Positions 1 through 6,347 of a DNA stretch of 13,033 nucleotides are shown one piece after another; the first letter of the stretch is position 1; the number at the start of each line of letters is the position of its first letter. This stretch comes from Clostridia bacterium (GTDB lineage Bacteria > Bacillota_A > Clostridia > Christensenellales > Aristaeellaceae), in contig JAFXMP010000008.1 in the NCBI GenBank assembly GCA_017530275.1, positions 1 to 13,033 of the forward strand. The letters run 5' to 3'. The notes beneath the pieces were generated by a model. The model saw only the letters and a list, made by a program, of their open reading frames with translations, made no database searches and was not told the origin of the DNA. The position numbers were made by a program, and so were the translations under genes.

Positions 1-30
1 CAATATTCCTTTTCTATTTCCTATACGCAT
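1..30 (-). CDS. Start of an unidentified gene (partial, cut by window edge)
   Basis: Only the first ten codons are inside the window (M-R-I-G-N-R-K-G-I-L). The ATG is preceded by a purine-rich GGAAGGTG about 6 nt upstream, a reasonable ribosome binding site, and it begins 32 nt after the sigma factor stop on the same strand. That places it as the fourth gene of the BlaI/BlaR1/sigma operon. ECF sigma factors are often followed by an anti-sigma gene, so that is the natural guess, but ten residues cannot show it. Confidence 0.5.
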   Translation of the reverse strand, partial: MRIGNRKGIL

Positions 31-62
31 GCTTTCACCTTCCTTCTGTGAATCCTTGTGGT

Positions 63-560
63 TCAGCTTCTCAGTAATCCCCTGGCCTTTTCCAGCCGTC
101 TTGATACGGTGGATGGGCTGATATGCAGCGCCAGGGCGGTTTCCCGCACGGTCATGCTTTGCAGATAGAAAAGCAGGATGACAGCCCGGTACTTTTCAGG
201 CAGGTTCATCACGTCCAGAATCAGTTCCCGATCATCAGAATCGGTCTGTATCAAGGCGGATAAATCGGCCTTGGGCACTTCATGCTTTCGGAAGGCCCGG
301 CGCAGGTGATCCCGGCAGGTATTGCAGGCGATCTTCATGAGCCAGGTTTTGGGCGTGCACTGATTGCGTCCCTGAAAACGATCCATATGCTTCCAGGCTT
401 TCAGAAACGTTTCCTGCGTCGCATCCTCCGCGTCGGCACGGCTGCCCAAGTAGAAGCAGCACAGCCGCAGCACATCGGTTCCATAGGCATCATACCATTC
501 AGCCAAAACCGCTTCTCGGTCATCCTGCCGGGCGAACGGGATGTTTTCTGTCAGTTCCAT
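63..560 (-). CDS. ECF-type RNA polymerase sigma factor
   Basis: A 165-residue sigma-70 family protein of extracytoplasmic-function size, which would direct RNA polymerase to a small set of promoters. Region 2 lies at about residues 15-90, with the characteristic run ADAEDATQETFLKAWKH near 42-58 and WLMKIACNTCRDHLRR following. Region 4 lies at about 115-165, with LPEKYRAVILLFY and a helix-turn-helix HISPSTVSRRLEKAR. The frame stays open further upstream, but the ATG at 560 is chosen because AGGAGG lies 7 nt before it and the upstream extension is unlike the family. It starts 31 nt after the stop of the M56 protease gene, so it is very likely co-transcribed with the repressor/protease pair. The target promoters are unknown. 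Family assignment is confident; the stimulus is not visible. Confidence 0.93.
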   Translation of the reverse strand: MELTENIPFARQDDREAVLAEWYDAYGTDVLRLCCFYLGSRADAEDATQETFLKAWKHMDRFQGRNQCTPKTWLMKIACNTCRDHLRRAFRKHEVPKADLSALIQTDSDDRELILDVMNLPEKYRAVILLFYLQSMTVRETALALHISPSTVSRRLEKARGLLRS

Positions 561-591
561 GGGTGCGCCTCCTGCGTTTCTGGTGTGCGGA

Positions 592-2199
592 TCAGCCGTT
601 GCCGCCCGATCCATTCTCCAATGTAAAGTGAACGATGCGCACAACCGGTGAAATTTGTACGATGATGTCCGCCACGTGATCGGAGGAATTGTCGTGCCCC
701 CGTTCATCCTGCCAGAAGGTGAAAAACGCGTAGCGCAGGTTGTCCATCCAGCTTTCCAAATACTGGTAAACGTGATTCACCTTTTCCGCCTTTTCCGGGT
801 TCACGGCATGCAGGAAAGCAAGCAGATCGTTTCCAAGGGCCTCCTGCTCTTCCGGGGTCAGGGTGTACCGATCCACGCAGTACAACTCGTCCGGATCGAT
901 GGTTTCGTTATGCAGTGCAAGCAGATTGCCCGCACCGTCAACCACTGCGTTGTAGACGAACCTGTCCTCGTCGGGGCCGCCGTAAACGGACAGGATGGAC
1001 GGATCGTCAAACGTGGGCCCCATGTACCAGACCTGTCTGTTCAGGTCGGACACGCCAAGTTCCGGCAGGCTCCACACCTTTTTCGCGTAGGCGATGGCTT
1101 CTTCATCAGTTGTCACGGGCTGGCGGACGAACGCGGAAACAATGGGCAGCCGTGGCGTGGGCCGAAGCTCCGCCGTGGCGAAGGCGCCTGCCAGCAGCAT
1201 GGAGGCCACCACCATGAACCCCACGCTGAGCCAGGTCAGCCGTTTCCCCGCCTGCAAAATGGTGAGCACCCGGGTTTTGAGGCGCTTGCCCGTCATGGTC
1301 ATACCGGTGGCCATCACTAAAAGCCCCGGGGCGTTCCGCCGGGAAGAAGCCAGCAAAAGCACGTTGACGTATGCCTGCCTCTCTTCCTGCTCCATGGGCG
1401 CGATCACCCGGTCGTCGCAGCGCAGCTCCGTATCGGTGCGGCTCATGGACGCAGCGATCCACACCAGGGGATTGAACCAATGAACGGCGCAGCAGAGCAG
1501 CCGGAGCACGTTCCATAAGTTGTCATGATTTTTCAGGTGGCATACCTCGTGGGTGAGCACCTGAATGGCCTCCTGGGGCTTGGCCGTCAGCGGCAGGGTG
1601 ATATAGGGCCGAAACACGCCCACCAGGCAGGCGCTGGGCAGGGGATCGGTAAAGAAAACGGGCACGGGCTTCACCTTCCGCTCCGCGCACAGGGCTTCAT
1701 ACTGATCCTTGAGCTTGCCGCTGATTTCCTCGATGCGGCCGGAGCGCAGATACCAGCGGAAGCGCACGTTGGAAAAGGCGAACCACAGCAGCACGGCGGC
1801 GACGCCCAGCAGATACACCTGGGCCAGGGAGATCGAAACGGTAGCGTATTCGATGCCTGTTGCCAGGTCTTCCACCCGGTTGCCCAGGGGGATATGGTTG
1901 GTATCCCACAGCGTACGGGCCAAATCATAGAGGGCGTCCTGAACGCGTACCTTCACCTGCCCGGCAATGGGGCGGATGGCGGCGTCCTGCGCGAAGGGAG
2001 AACGAATGAACGCAATCCAGGGATTGGGCAGGGTAACGGGCAAAAGAAGCCTTACCGCCACCAACAGCCAGCCAAAGCAAATGGCGCTGTTGCCCATCTG
2101 CCGCCGCAGGAATTTCCGCAGCACTATCATGAGCAAAATGGCGATGCTGGCCATGACGTTGGCCTCGATGAGAAAATTATAGATCAATGCGGTTCGCAT
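592..2199 (-). CDS. M56 (BlaR1/MecR1-type) membrane metalloprotease without a penicillin-binding sensor domain
   Basis: A 535-residue antirepressor-type protease. Hydrophobic segments at about 11-28, 37-56, 120-142 and 321-342 give the four-helix BlaR1 layout. The cytoplasmic zinc motif HEVCH is at 217-221, and E258 in ELRCDD fits the third ligand. In the BlaR1 family, an extracellular signal activates the protease domain, which leads to loss of the BlaI-type repressor. Here the outer part after the last helix (about 345-535) is only some 190 residues and has no SxxK/KTG-type penicillin-binding features. It begins TTDEEAIAYAKK, faintly like PepSY-type domains, which is inference only. The gene starts 33 nt after the repressor gene with AGGAGG 7-8 nt before the ATG. 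The ligand is unknown, and resistance to beta-lactams should not be assumed. Confidence 0.9.
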   Translation of the reverse strand: MRTALIYNFLIEANVMASIAILLMIVLRKFLRRQMGNSAICFGWLLVAVRLLLPVTLPNPWIAFIRSPFAQDAAIRPIAGQVKVRVQDALYDLARTLWDTNHIPLGNRVEDLATGIEYATVSISLAQVYLLGVAAVLLWFAFSNVRFRWYLRSGRIEEISGKLKDQYEALCAERKVKPVPVFFTDPLPSACLVGVFRPYITLPLTAKPQEAIQVLTHEVCHLKNHDNLWNVLRLLCCAVHWFNPLVWIAASMSRTDTELRCDDRVIAPMEQEERQAYVNVLLLASSRRNAPGLLVMATGMTMTGKRLKTRVLTILQAGKRLTWLSVGFMVVASMLLAGAFATAELRPTPRLPIVSAFVRQPVTTDEEAIAYAKKVWSLPELGVSDLNRQVWYMGPTFDDPSILSVYGGPDEDRFVYNAVVDGAGNLLALHNETIDPDELYCVDRYTLTPEEQEALGNDLLAFLHAVNPEKAEKVNHVYQYLESWMDNLRYAFFTFWQDERGHDNSSDHVADIIVQISPVVRIVHFTLENGSGGNG

Positions 2200-2232
2200 G
2201 GTCTTTCCTCCTGTATATCCATTGCGGTCGTT

Positions 2233-2604
2233 TTACTTACCGGCGTTCTTTTTCACTTCGTCCAAAATCTCCTGGATTTCCTCCACCGTCAGGTCGCCGG
2301 AGGAAACCAGATGGTTTACCAGCAGGGAAGCTTTGCCCTTGAAGATATGGGAGAGGAATTTCCGGGTCTGCTCGGTGGACGCCTCGTCCTTACCCACGGC
2401 GGGGGTGTAGGTCTTCTGGGTCCCGGATTCGTCCACCTTCACCGTGCCTTTTTCCTCCATGCGCTTGAGCAGGGAAATCACCGTGTGCCGCGTCCAGCCC
2501 ATGGTGGGTTCCAGGGTTTTCATGATCTCGCTCATGGTGCGGGGCGAACGATCCCACAGCACCTCAAGGATTTTCCATTCCGCGTCTGTGCATTGAATCG
2601 GCAT
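2233..2604 (-). CDS. BlaI/MecI/CopY-family transcriptional repressor
   Basis: A 123-residue protein of standard family length. Residues 1-70 form the winged helix, starting with the typical TDAEWKILEVLW and including TRHTVISLLKRMEEKG. Residues 75-123 form the dimerisation helices, with DLTVEEIQEIL near the end. Such repressors bind palindromes as dimers and are inactivated through the partner M56 protease. The Asn-Phe bond cut in staphylococcal BlaI is not conserved by eye; the aligned spot is around N97-H98-L99. AAGGAGG lies 9 nt before the ATG. It is the first gene of the operon, directly downstream of a promoter carrying two palindromes, so autorepression is expected. It could equally belong to a metal- or envelope-responsive branch of the family. 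Confidence 0.93.
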   Translation of the reverse strand: MPIQCTDAEWKILEVLWDRSPRTMSEIMKTLEPTMGWTRHTVISLLKRMEEKGTVKVDESGTQKTYTPAVGKDEASTEQTRKFLSHIFKGKASLLVNHLVSSGDLTVEEIQEILDEVKKNAGK

Positions 2605-2626
2605 ATTGACGAACCTCCTTTTTAGG

Positions 2627-2642
2627 GTAAACAGCTGCTTAC
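2627..2642. promoter_or_regulatory. Operator 1 for the BlaI-type repressor (start-site proximal)
   Basis: A 16-bp palindrome, gtaaacagctgcttac, symmetric around CAGCTG with one mismatched pair. It sits at and just downstream of the expected transcription start. It forms part of a 17-bp exact direct repeat (2631-2647 and 2654-2670). The assignment to BlaI rests on position and on the general ACA/TGT dyad style of family operators; binding is not shown. Confidence 0.7.
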
Positions 2643-2648
2643 TCTATG

Positions 2649-2677
2649 AGTATACAGCTGCTTACTCTATTCGTCAA
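2649..2677 (-). promoter_or_regulatory. Promoter of the blaI-type operon
   Basis: Read on the minus strand, TTGACG (2672-2677) and TATACT (2649-2654) are separated by exactly 17 bp, close to the sigma-A consensus. Transcription would start near 2642, leaving a leader of roughly 38 nt before the repressor ATG at 2604. Both BlaI-type palindromes overlap or flank this promoter. Confidence 0.85.
2650..2665. promoter_or_regulatory. Operator 2 for the BlaI-type repressor (in the -35/-10 spacer)
   Basis: The second copy, gtatacagctgcttac, has two mismatched pairs in its dyad. It fills most of the promoter spacer and overlaps the -10 box, so bound repressor would exclude RNA polymerase. Its centre is 23 bp from that of operator 1, about two helical turns, which would place two dimers on the same face of the DNA. 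Confidence 0.7.
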
Positions 2678-2692
2678 TAGTCGGAATGATTT

Positions 2693-2701
2693 TGTTACAA
2701 T
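2693..2701 (+). promoter_or_regulatory. Candidate extended -10 promoter for a plus-strand small transcript
   Basis: TGTTACAAT fits an extended -10 element (TGn followed by TACAAT). No good -35 box is seen at the usual distance, which is common for extended -10 promoters. Start would be near 2708. It fires away from the blaI-type operon and toward the terminator at 2929-2966. Confidence 0.4.
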
Positions 2702-2707
2702 TCGGGA

Positions 2708-2966
2708 GACTAATTTGTTTGATTGACCCTCACCCGTTTCCTCAACGACACGCCGGTTCTCCTCGAACCGGCTGCGCCGTCCGCACGCCCTTGCGGATAC
2801 GCCGTTCACCCGTCCACGCGGACCGCCGCCGGTACGTCAAGCGGCAAAACGCCGCCTGCGCGTTAAATAGGCGCCGATCCGCAAGTGATTGCGGTCACCC
2901 GCATCGTCATGGAAGATATTCGCGGCATGGCGTCCGGAAAAGGGAAACCTGATCCGGACGCCTTTT
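2708..2966 (+). ncRNA. Candidate structured small RNA (unidentified)
   Basis: About 260 nt lie between a possible extended -10 promoter and a plus-strand terminator, with no convincing reading frame. The stretch is dense in short perfect hairpins: an 8-bp stem at 2752-2772, a 5-7-bp stem at about 2779-2798, a 4-bp stem at 2812-2823, a 5-bp stem at 2841-2855, and a stem at 2876-2896 (one bulged base) closed by the GNRA loop GTGA. I do not see the signatures of RNase P RNA, tmRNA, 6S or SRP RNA. A plus-strand frame from 2686 to 2952 is Arg/His-rich and lacks a ribosome binding site, so I do not call it. Another frame (about 2867-2991) reads like a protein C-terminus and raises the alternative of a decayed gene. 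Confidence 0.35.
2929..2966 (+). terminator. Intrinsic terminator, plus strand
   Basis: A perfect 10-bp stem pairs GGCGTCCGGA (2929-2938) with TCCGGACGCC (2953-2962), with a 14-nt loop and a following TTTT. The minus-strand side lacks a T run, so it points to plus-strand transcription although no plus-strand gene lies upstream. Confidence 0.7.
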
Positions 2967-2991
2967 ATATGTTCCGAGTATGTCGCCCATG

Positions 2992-3021
2992 AAAAAAACG
3001 CGTGACCGAAACGATCACGCG
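2992..3021 (-). terminator. Intrinsic terminator of the aspartokinase transcript
   Basis: On the minus strand, a 10-bp stem with one G-T pair (2999-3008 with 3012-3021) and a three-base loop is followed directly by seven T residues (2998-2992). This is a textbook strong terminator. It lies about 195 nt past the aspartokinase stop, leaving an unusually long 3' untranslated region. Confidence 0.9.
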
Positions 3022-3215
3022 AACATTTATAAAACAGGCGCCTTGGTCCTTCATCCACCGTATGATTTCCCGGGCTTTCGGCCCCAAAAAGGATTTCTCA
3101 CATTCCACATCCTCAAGCGGCGCAAATCCGCTTTATGCGGGCATTTGCTTCTTTCGGATGATCGTTCCCAGCTGAAGAACGATAAACGGACCAAAAAACA
3201 GTTGTCAGTTCCAGA
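3022..3215 (-). other. Long aspartokinase 3' region with hairpins and a possible gene relic
   Basis: No intact gene is visible. Two hairpins stand out: 3122-3148 (6 + 4 bp with a two-base bulge) and 3161-3183 (7 bp, 9-nt loop). On the minus strand, one frame from 3204 down to about 3031 reads like protein: a hydrophobic stretch LFFGPFIVLQLGTII followed by RKK, then a TAA, then a charged helix-like run ending IIRWMKDQG. It has stops before and inside and no start with a ribosome binding site, and it runs into the terminator. It may be the remnant of a small membrane protein gene, or chance. Confidence 0.3.
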
Positions 3216-4529
3216 TTACGTTCTCACAAACGTATCGTAAATGGCCTTCACTGCGGCCTCGAAATCCTCTTCGTCCACGCCCACGATGATGTTCAGCTCG
3301 CTGCTGCCCTGGTCGATGGTGCGGATGGAAATGCCCTGGGAGGAAATGGCGGTGAAGAGCCTGGCGGCGGTACCGAAGGCCCGCACCATGCCCCGGCCCA
3401 CGGTGGCGATCAGCGCCAGATGTTCGGACACGGTGATCTGATCCGGCTCCACCAGTTCCTGGATGCGGGCCAGCACTTCATCCTTGTGGGGGGCCAGTTC
3501 TTTTTCATGCACCACCACGCACATGGTATCGATGCCGGTGGGCAGGTGCTCAAAATTGATCTGATACTCTTCAAACGCCTGCAAGACCCGGCGGCCAAAG
3601 CCCAGTTCCGCGTTCATCATGTCCTTTTCGATGGACACGATGGTAAAGCCCTTGTGCCCGGCGATGCCGGTGATCACGTGGTTTTGCTCGTTGGGGCCCG
3701 CGTTGGCGCGGATCATGGTGCCGGGGTGCTTGGGGTCGTTGGTGTTGCGGATATTGGTGGGGATGCCCGCCTTGCGCACGGGGAACACCGCTTCCTCATG
3801 AAGCACCGTAGCGCCCATGTAGGACAGCTCCCGCAGTTCCCGATAGGTGAGGGTGGAAATAAACTGGGCGTCGGGCACGATGCGGGGGTCCGCCATGCGG
3901 AATCCCGTCACGTCCGTCCAGTTTTCATATACGTCGGCGTTCACGGCCCGGGCCACCAGCGCGCCGGACACGTCGCTGCCGCCGCGGGAGAAGGTGCGCA
4001 CATTGCCGTCGGCATCCGCGCCGTAAAAGCCCGGCACCACCGCCCGATACAGGCCGCGCAGGCGTTCGCCGATCAGGGTGTTGGTTTCTTCCTCCAGCAA
4101 TCGGCCGTCGGGGGTAAAGCGCACCACCTCCGCGGCGTCCACGAAGGGAATACCCAGGTATTTGGCCAGCAGCTTGCCGTTCAGGTATTCGCCCCGGCTG
4201 GCGGCAAAGTCCGGCGTCGCGCCTTTTTCCAGCTCCTGGGCGATCTTTGCAAATTCTTCCTTAAAATCCATGTCCACGTTCAGTTCCCCGGCGATTTCCT
4301 CATACCGGGCCTGAATGCGCTCCAATAAATGCTTAAACGTCTTCTTTTCCTTTGCGGCTTTATGGGCGGCGTATAACAGATCGGTGATCTTGTCGTCGCC
4401 GGGTCCCCGCTTGCCGGGGGCGCTGGGCACCACATATTTCCGTTCGCTGTCCATATCAAGGATGGTCTTTACTTTTTTGAACTGAGCGGCGTCCGCCAAA
4501 GAACTGCCGCCGAATTTCGTTACGATCAT
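3216..4529 (-). CDS. lysC: Aspartate kinase with two C-terminal ACT domains
   Basis: A 437-residue aspartokinase, which phosphorylates L-aspartate with ATP as the first step toward lysine, diaminopimelate, threonine and methionine. The kinase domain starts with KFGGSS (5-10), has SRGGSD (181-186) in the nucleotide/aspartate site and WTDVTGF (204-210) with ADPR (213-216). Residues from about 300 to the end form two ACT domains (VSIEKDMMN and ATVGRGM mark their starts), so feedback inhibition by an amino acid is expected. The length matches the monofunctional class. GAGGAG lies 9 nt before the ATG. It stands alone in its transcript, between its own promoter and terminator. Diaminopimelate for spore cortex and cell wall would draw on this step. 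Which end product inhibits it cannot be told from sequence by eye. Confidence 0.93.
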   Translation of the reverse strand: MIVTKFGGSSLADAAQFKKVKTILDMDSERKYVVPSAPGKRGPGDDKITDLLYAAHKAAKEKKTFKHLLERIQARYEEIAGELNVDMDFKEEFAKIAQELEKGATPDFAASRGEYLNGKLLAKYLGIPFVDAAEVVRFTPDGRLLEEETNTLIGERLRGLYRAVVPGFYGADADGNVRTFSRGGSDVSGALVARAVNADVYENWTDVTGFRMADPRIVPDAQFISTLTYRELRELSYMGATVLHEEAVFPVRKAGIPTNIRNTNDPKHPGTMIRANAGPNEQNHVITGIAGHKGFTIVSIEKDMMNAELGFGRRVLQAFEEYQINFEHLPTGIDTMCVVVHEKELAPHKDEVLARIQELVEPDQITVSEHLALIATVGRGMVRAFGTAARLFTAISSQGISIRTIDQGSSELNIIVGVDEEDFEAAVKAIYDTFVRT

Positions 4530-4562
4530 GCACCGTCACTCCTCTTGAGATTCACACACGAT

Positions 4563-4591
4563 ATTTTAACCGCTTTAGGCGGGAATGTCAA
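4563..4591 (-). promoter_or_regulatory. Promoter of the aspartokinase gene
   Basis: On the minus strand, TTGACA (4586-4591) and TAAAAT (4563-4568) are spaced 17 bp apart, near the sigma-A consensus. The start would be near 4556, so the leader is under 30 nt. That is too short for a lysine riboswitch or T-box leader. Confidence 0.85.
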
Positions 4592-4653
4592 ATAAAACCA
4601 TGGGTTTTTCTTCCCAAAAGCATCATATTCCGGGAAGAAGCGGACGGTGCGGC

Positions 4654-4682
4654 TTGCGGGCAAAGCGTTTCTTTGTTATAAT
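4654..4682 (+). promoter_or_regulatory. Promoter of the DUF5665-lspA-rluD operon
   Basis: TTGCGG (4654-4659) and a perfect TATAAT (4677-4682) are separated by 17 bp on the plus strand. Start near 4689 gives a leader of about 42 nt before the first gene. It is divergent from the aspartokinase promoter, with about 60 bp between them. Confidence 0.75.
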
Positions 4683-4730
4683 CAGGCAGCGGCCCGGGCA
4701 CAATGGCCTTTATGGAGGTGTGGAACGGGC

Positions 4731-4997
4731 ATGCTGGAAGATAAAATGAACCGCTTTTTGGAAGCGGCAGAACGGATGCGGCTATCGGACTATATCGCCT
4801 TTGAATCAGACCGGAAGCGGCGGCTGCTGGACGCTTTCTGGCAGGGCGTGGCGCGGGGCTTGGGCATCATGGTAGGCTTTTCCATATTGGGTGCGGCGGT
4901 GCTGTTTATTCTGCAGGACTTAGCCAGACGCAACCTGCCGGGCATCAGCGATTTCGTGGCCCAGGTGGTGGCGCTGGTGCAGCTCAGGCTGCAATAA
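4731..4997 (+). CDS. DUF5665-type small membrane protein
   Basis: An 88-residue protein of unknown function. The N-terminal third is charged and helical, followed by a single membrane segment at about residues 41-63 (LGIMVGFSILGAAVLFIL), then RRNLPGISDFVAQVVALVQ, the conserved tail that marks the DUF5665 family. The ATG at 4731 is chosen because GGAGGTG lies 10 nt upstream; an earlier in-frame ATG at 4647 lies upstream of the predicted -10 box and cannot be used by that promoter. An internal ATG at 4746-4748 is also possible. The lspA gene begins 11 nt after the stop, so the two are co-transcribed. No catalytic motif is visible. Confidence 0.8.
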   Translation: MLEDKMNRFLEAAERMRLSDYIAFESDRKRRLLDAFWQGVARGLGIMVGFSILGAAVLFILQDLARRNLPGISDFVAQVVALVQLRLQ

Positions 4998-5008
4998 AGG
5001 AGGACGGC

Positions 5009-5443
5009 ATGGATAGGAAAGGTTATTGGCTTCGCTGGGTATTGCCAGGACTTCTTACGCTGCTGCTGGACCGCCTGATCAAATGGCTTCACCTGCGAGT
5101 TTCCGAAGGCCAGGCCGTGCGCAATACGGGCATGGCCTTCGGCATGTTCCAGGGAAATTCCGCCGTGATCCTGCTCGTGTCAGCGGCGCTGGTGGCTGTT
5201 TGCGTGATTCTTTTGCGGAACACAAGGCCCAGCGGCCTTGCGCCAATCGCCCTGTCCATGATCGCGGGCGGGGCCCTGGGCAATATGATCGACCGGCTGC
5301 TGCACGGTTATGTGATCGATATGTTTCCCTTTTTCGGGTGGTTCGTATTCAATGTGGCGGATGTGGGCGTGGTGGCGGGGGCCGTCCTGTGCGGATGGAG
5401 CCTGCTGTTCCGGCCCCAGGATTGGAGCGCGAAGGAAAAATGA
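5009..5443 (+). CDS. lspA: Lipoprotein signal peptidase (signal peptidase II)
   Basis: A 144-residue, four-helix membrane aspartyl protease that removes the signal peptide from diacylglyceryl-modified prolipoproteins. Family motifs are in order: D21RLIK near the end of the first helix, NTGMAFGM (39-46), GGALGNMIDR (87-96) with VIDMF (102-106), and FNVADV (114-119). By comparison with characterised enzymes the catalytic pair should be D104 and D118. It is slightly short for the family (often 150-165) because the first segment is trimmed, but nothing essential is missing. AAAGGAGG overlaps the stop of the preceding gene and sits 5 nt before the ATG. Its stop overlaps the start of the pseudouridine synthase gene (ATGA), a common lspA-rluD arrangement in Firmicutes. 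Confidence 0.95.
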   Translation: MDRKGYWLRWVLPGLLTLLLDRLIKWLHLRVSEGQAVRNTGMAFGMFQGNSAVILLVSAALVAVCVILLRNTRPSGLAPIALSMIAGGALGNMIDRLLHGYVIDMFPFFGWFVFNVADVGVVAGAVLCGWSLLFRPQDWSAKEK

Positions 5444-6306
5444 CGCGGGAATACACAGGAGACGGGGAGCGGCTGGACGTCGTTCTGTCCAAGGACGGGG
5501 AATTGAGCCGCAGCCGGGCGGCGGCGCTGATCAAGGATGGCTGCGTCACCGTGGACGGGCAAACAGAAACCAAGCCCTCCTTCAAGGCGGAAAATGGCGC
5601 GGTGATCGTTCTGGATATGCCGGAAGTAAAGCCCGCCAAAGCGGAGGCCCAGGATATCCCCCTGGAAATCCTTTACCAGGATGCGCATTTGGCCGTAGTG
5701 GTGAAACCCTGCGGCATGGTGGTGCACCCCGCCGCGGGCAACGACGACGGCACTCTGGTGAACGCCTTGCTGTTCCATTTGGACAGCCTTTCCGGCATCG
5801 GCGGGGAAATGCGGCCCGGCATCGTGCACCGCCTGGACAAGGACACCAGCGGTCTGCTGCTGGTAGCGAAAAGCGACGCCGCTCACGCCGCCCTGTCCCG
5901 GCAGTTATCCGAACGGGAAATGGAAAAGCACTACCGGGCGATGGTTTACGGCAAAATGAAAGCGCCCGAGGGCGTGATCGAAAAGCCCATCGGACGCAGC
6001 AAGACAGACCGCAAGAAAATGGCGGTGGACGAAAGCGGGCGCTGGGCCAAGACGGAATGGAAGGTGCTTCATGAATACCCGGACCGGACCCTGCTGGACG
6101 TGCACATCATCACGGGCCGGACCCACCAGATCAGGGTGCATATGGCTTCTATCGGCCATCCCGTTTTAGGCGACGCGCTGTATGGGCATAAACGCATGCC
6201 CGACGTGCCCCGCCTGATGCTCCACGCCTATTCCCTGACTTTCACCCACCCAGTCACCGGGGAACGGATGCAGTTCACTGTGAAATGCCCTTTTTGTGAA
6301 GAATGA
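5440..6306 (+). CDS. RluA/RluD-family ribosomal large subunit pseudouridine synthase
   Basis: A 288-residue enzyme that isomerises uridines in structured RNA, most likely 23S rRNA. An S4-type RNA-binding domain occupies about residues 8-58 (RLDVVL, SRSRAAALIKDGCVTVDG). The catalytic domain follows, with VVVKPCGMVVHP (86-97) and the signature HRLDKDTSG (130-138), where D133 is the expected nucleophile. Later conserved parts are GRTHQIRVHMASIGHPVLGD (226-245) and LMLHAYSL. The frame is open upstream, but the ATG at 5440 gives the proper S4 start. It overlaps the lspA stop by 4 bp, implying translational coupling, with AAGGA just ahead. The exact target uridines cannot be inferred, so I give no symbol. 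It ends the operon before a hairpin terminator. Confidence 0.93.
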   Translation: MTREYTGDGERLDVVLSKDGELSRSRAAALIKDGCVTVDGQTETKPSFKAENGAVIVLDMPEVKPAKAEAQDIPLEILYQDAHLAVVVKPCGMVVHPAAGNDDGTLVNALLFHLDSLSGIGGEMRPGIVHRLDKDTSGLLLVAKSDAAHAALSRQLSEREMEKHYRAMVYGKMKAPEGVIEKPIGRSKTDRKKMAVDESGRWAKTEWKVLHEYPDRTLLDVHIITGRTHQIRVHMASIGHPVLGDALYGHKRMPDVPRLMLHAYSLTFTHPVTGERMQFTVKCPFCEE

Positions 6307-6322
6307 TTCTGTCATCCATCCA

Positions 6323-6347
6323 GCGTCGGCGGTCCCGACGCCGTTTT
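6323..6347 (+). terminator. Probable terminator of the DUF5665-lspA-rluD operon
   Basis: A 7-bp stem pairs GCGTCGG (6323-6329) with CCGACGC (6335-6341), with a five-base loop, followed by CG and TTTT. The T run is short and offset by two bases, so termination may be partial and some read-through into the next operon is possible. Confidence 0.6.

Noticed and set aside
592..2604. Beta-lactam resistance locus
   Set aside because: The BlaI and BlaR1-type regulators are present, but there is no beta-lactamase or penicillin-binding protein gene and no penicillin-binding sensor domain.
2631..2670. CRISPR or other repeat array
   Set aside because: There are only two copies of 17 bp, and they are explained as operators on a promoter.
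2686..2952. Plus-strand frame of 88 codons in the intergenic region
   Set aside because: It is Arg/His-rich, starts within a promoter-like sequence, has no ribosome binding site and ends inside a terminator loop.
2837..3058. Minus-strand frame of 73 codons
   Set aside because: It runs straight through the strong aspartokinase terminator and starts at a GTG without a ribosome binding site.
3420..4328. Long plus-strand frame opposite aspartokinase
   Set aside because: The aspartokinase reading is certain; the opposite frame is His/Gly/Val-rich with no recognisable domain, as expected for the antisense of a GC-rich gene.
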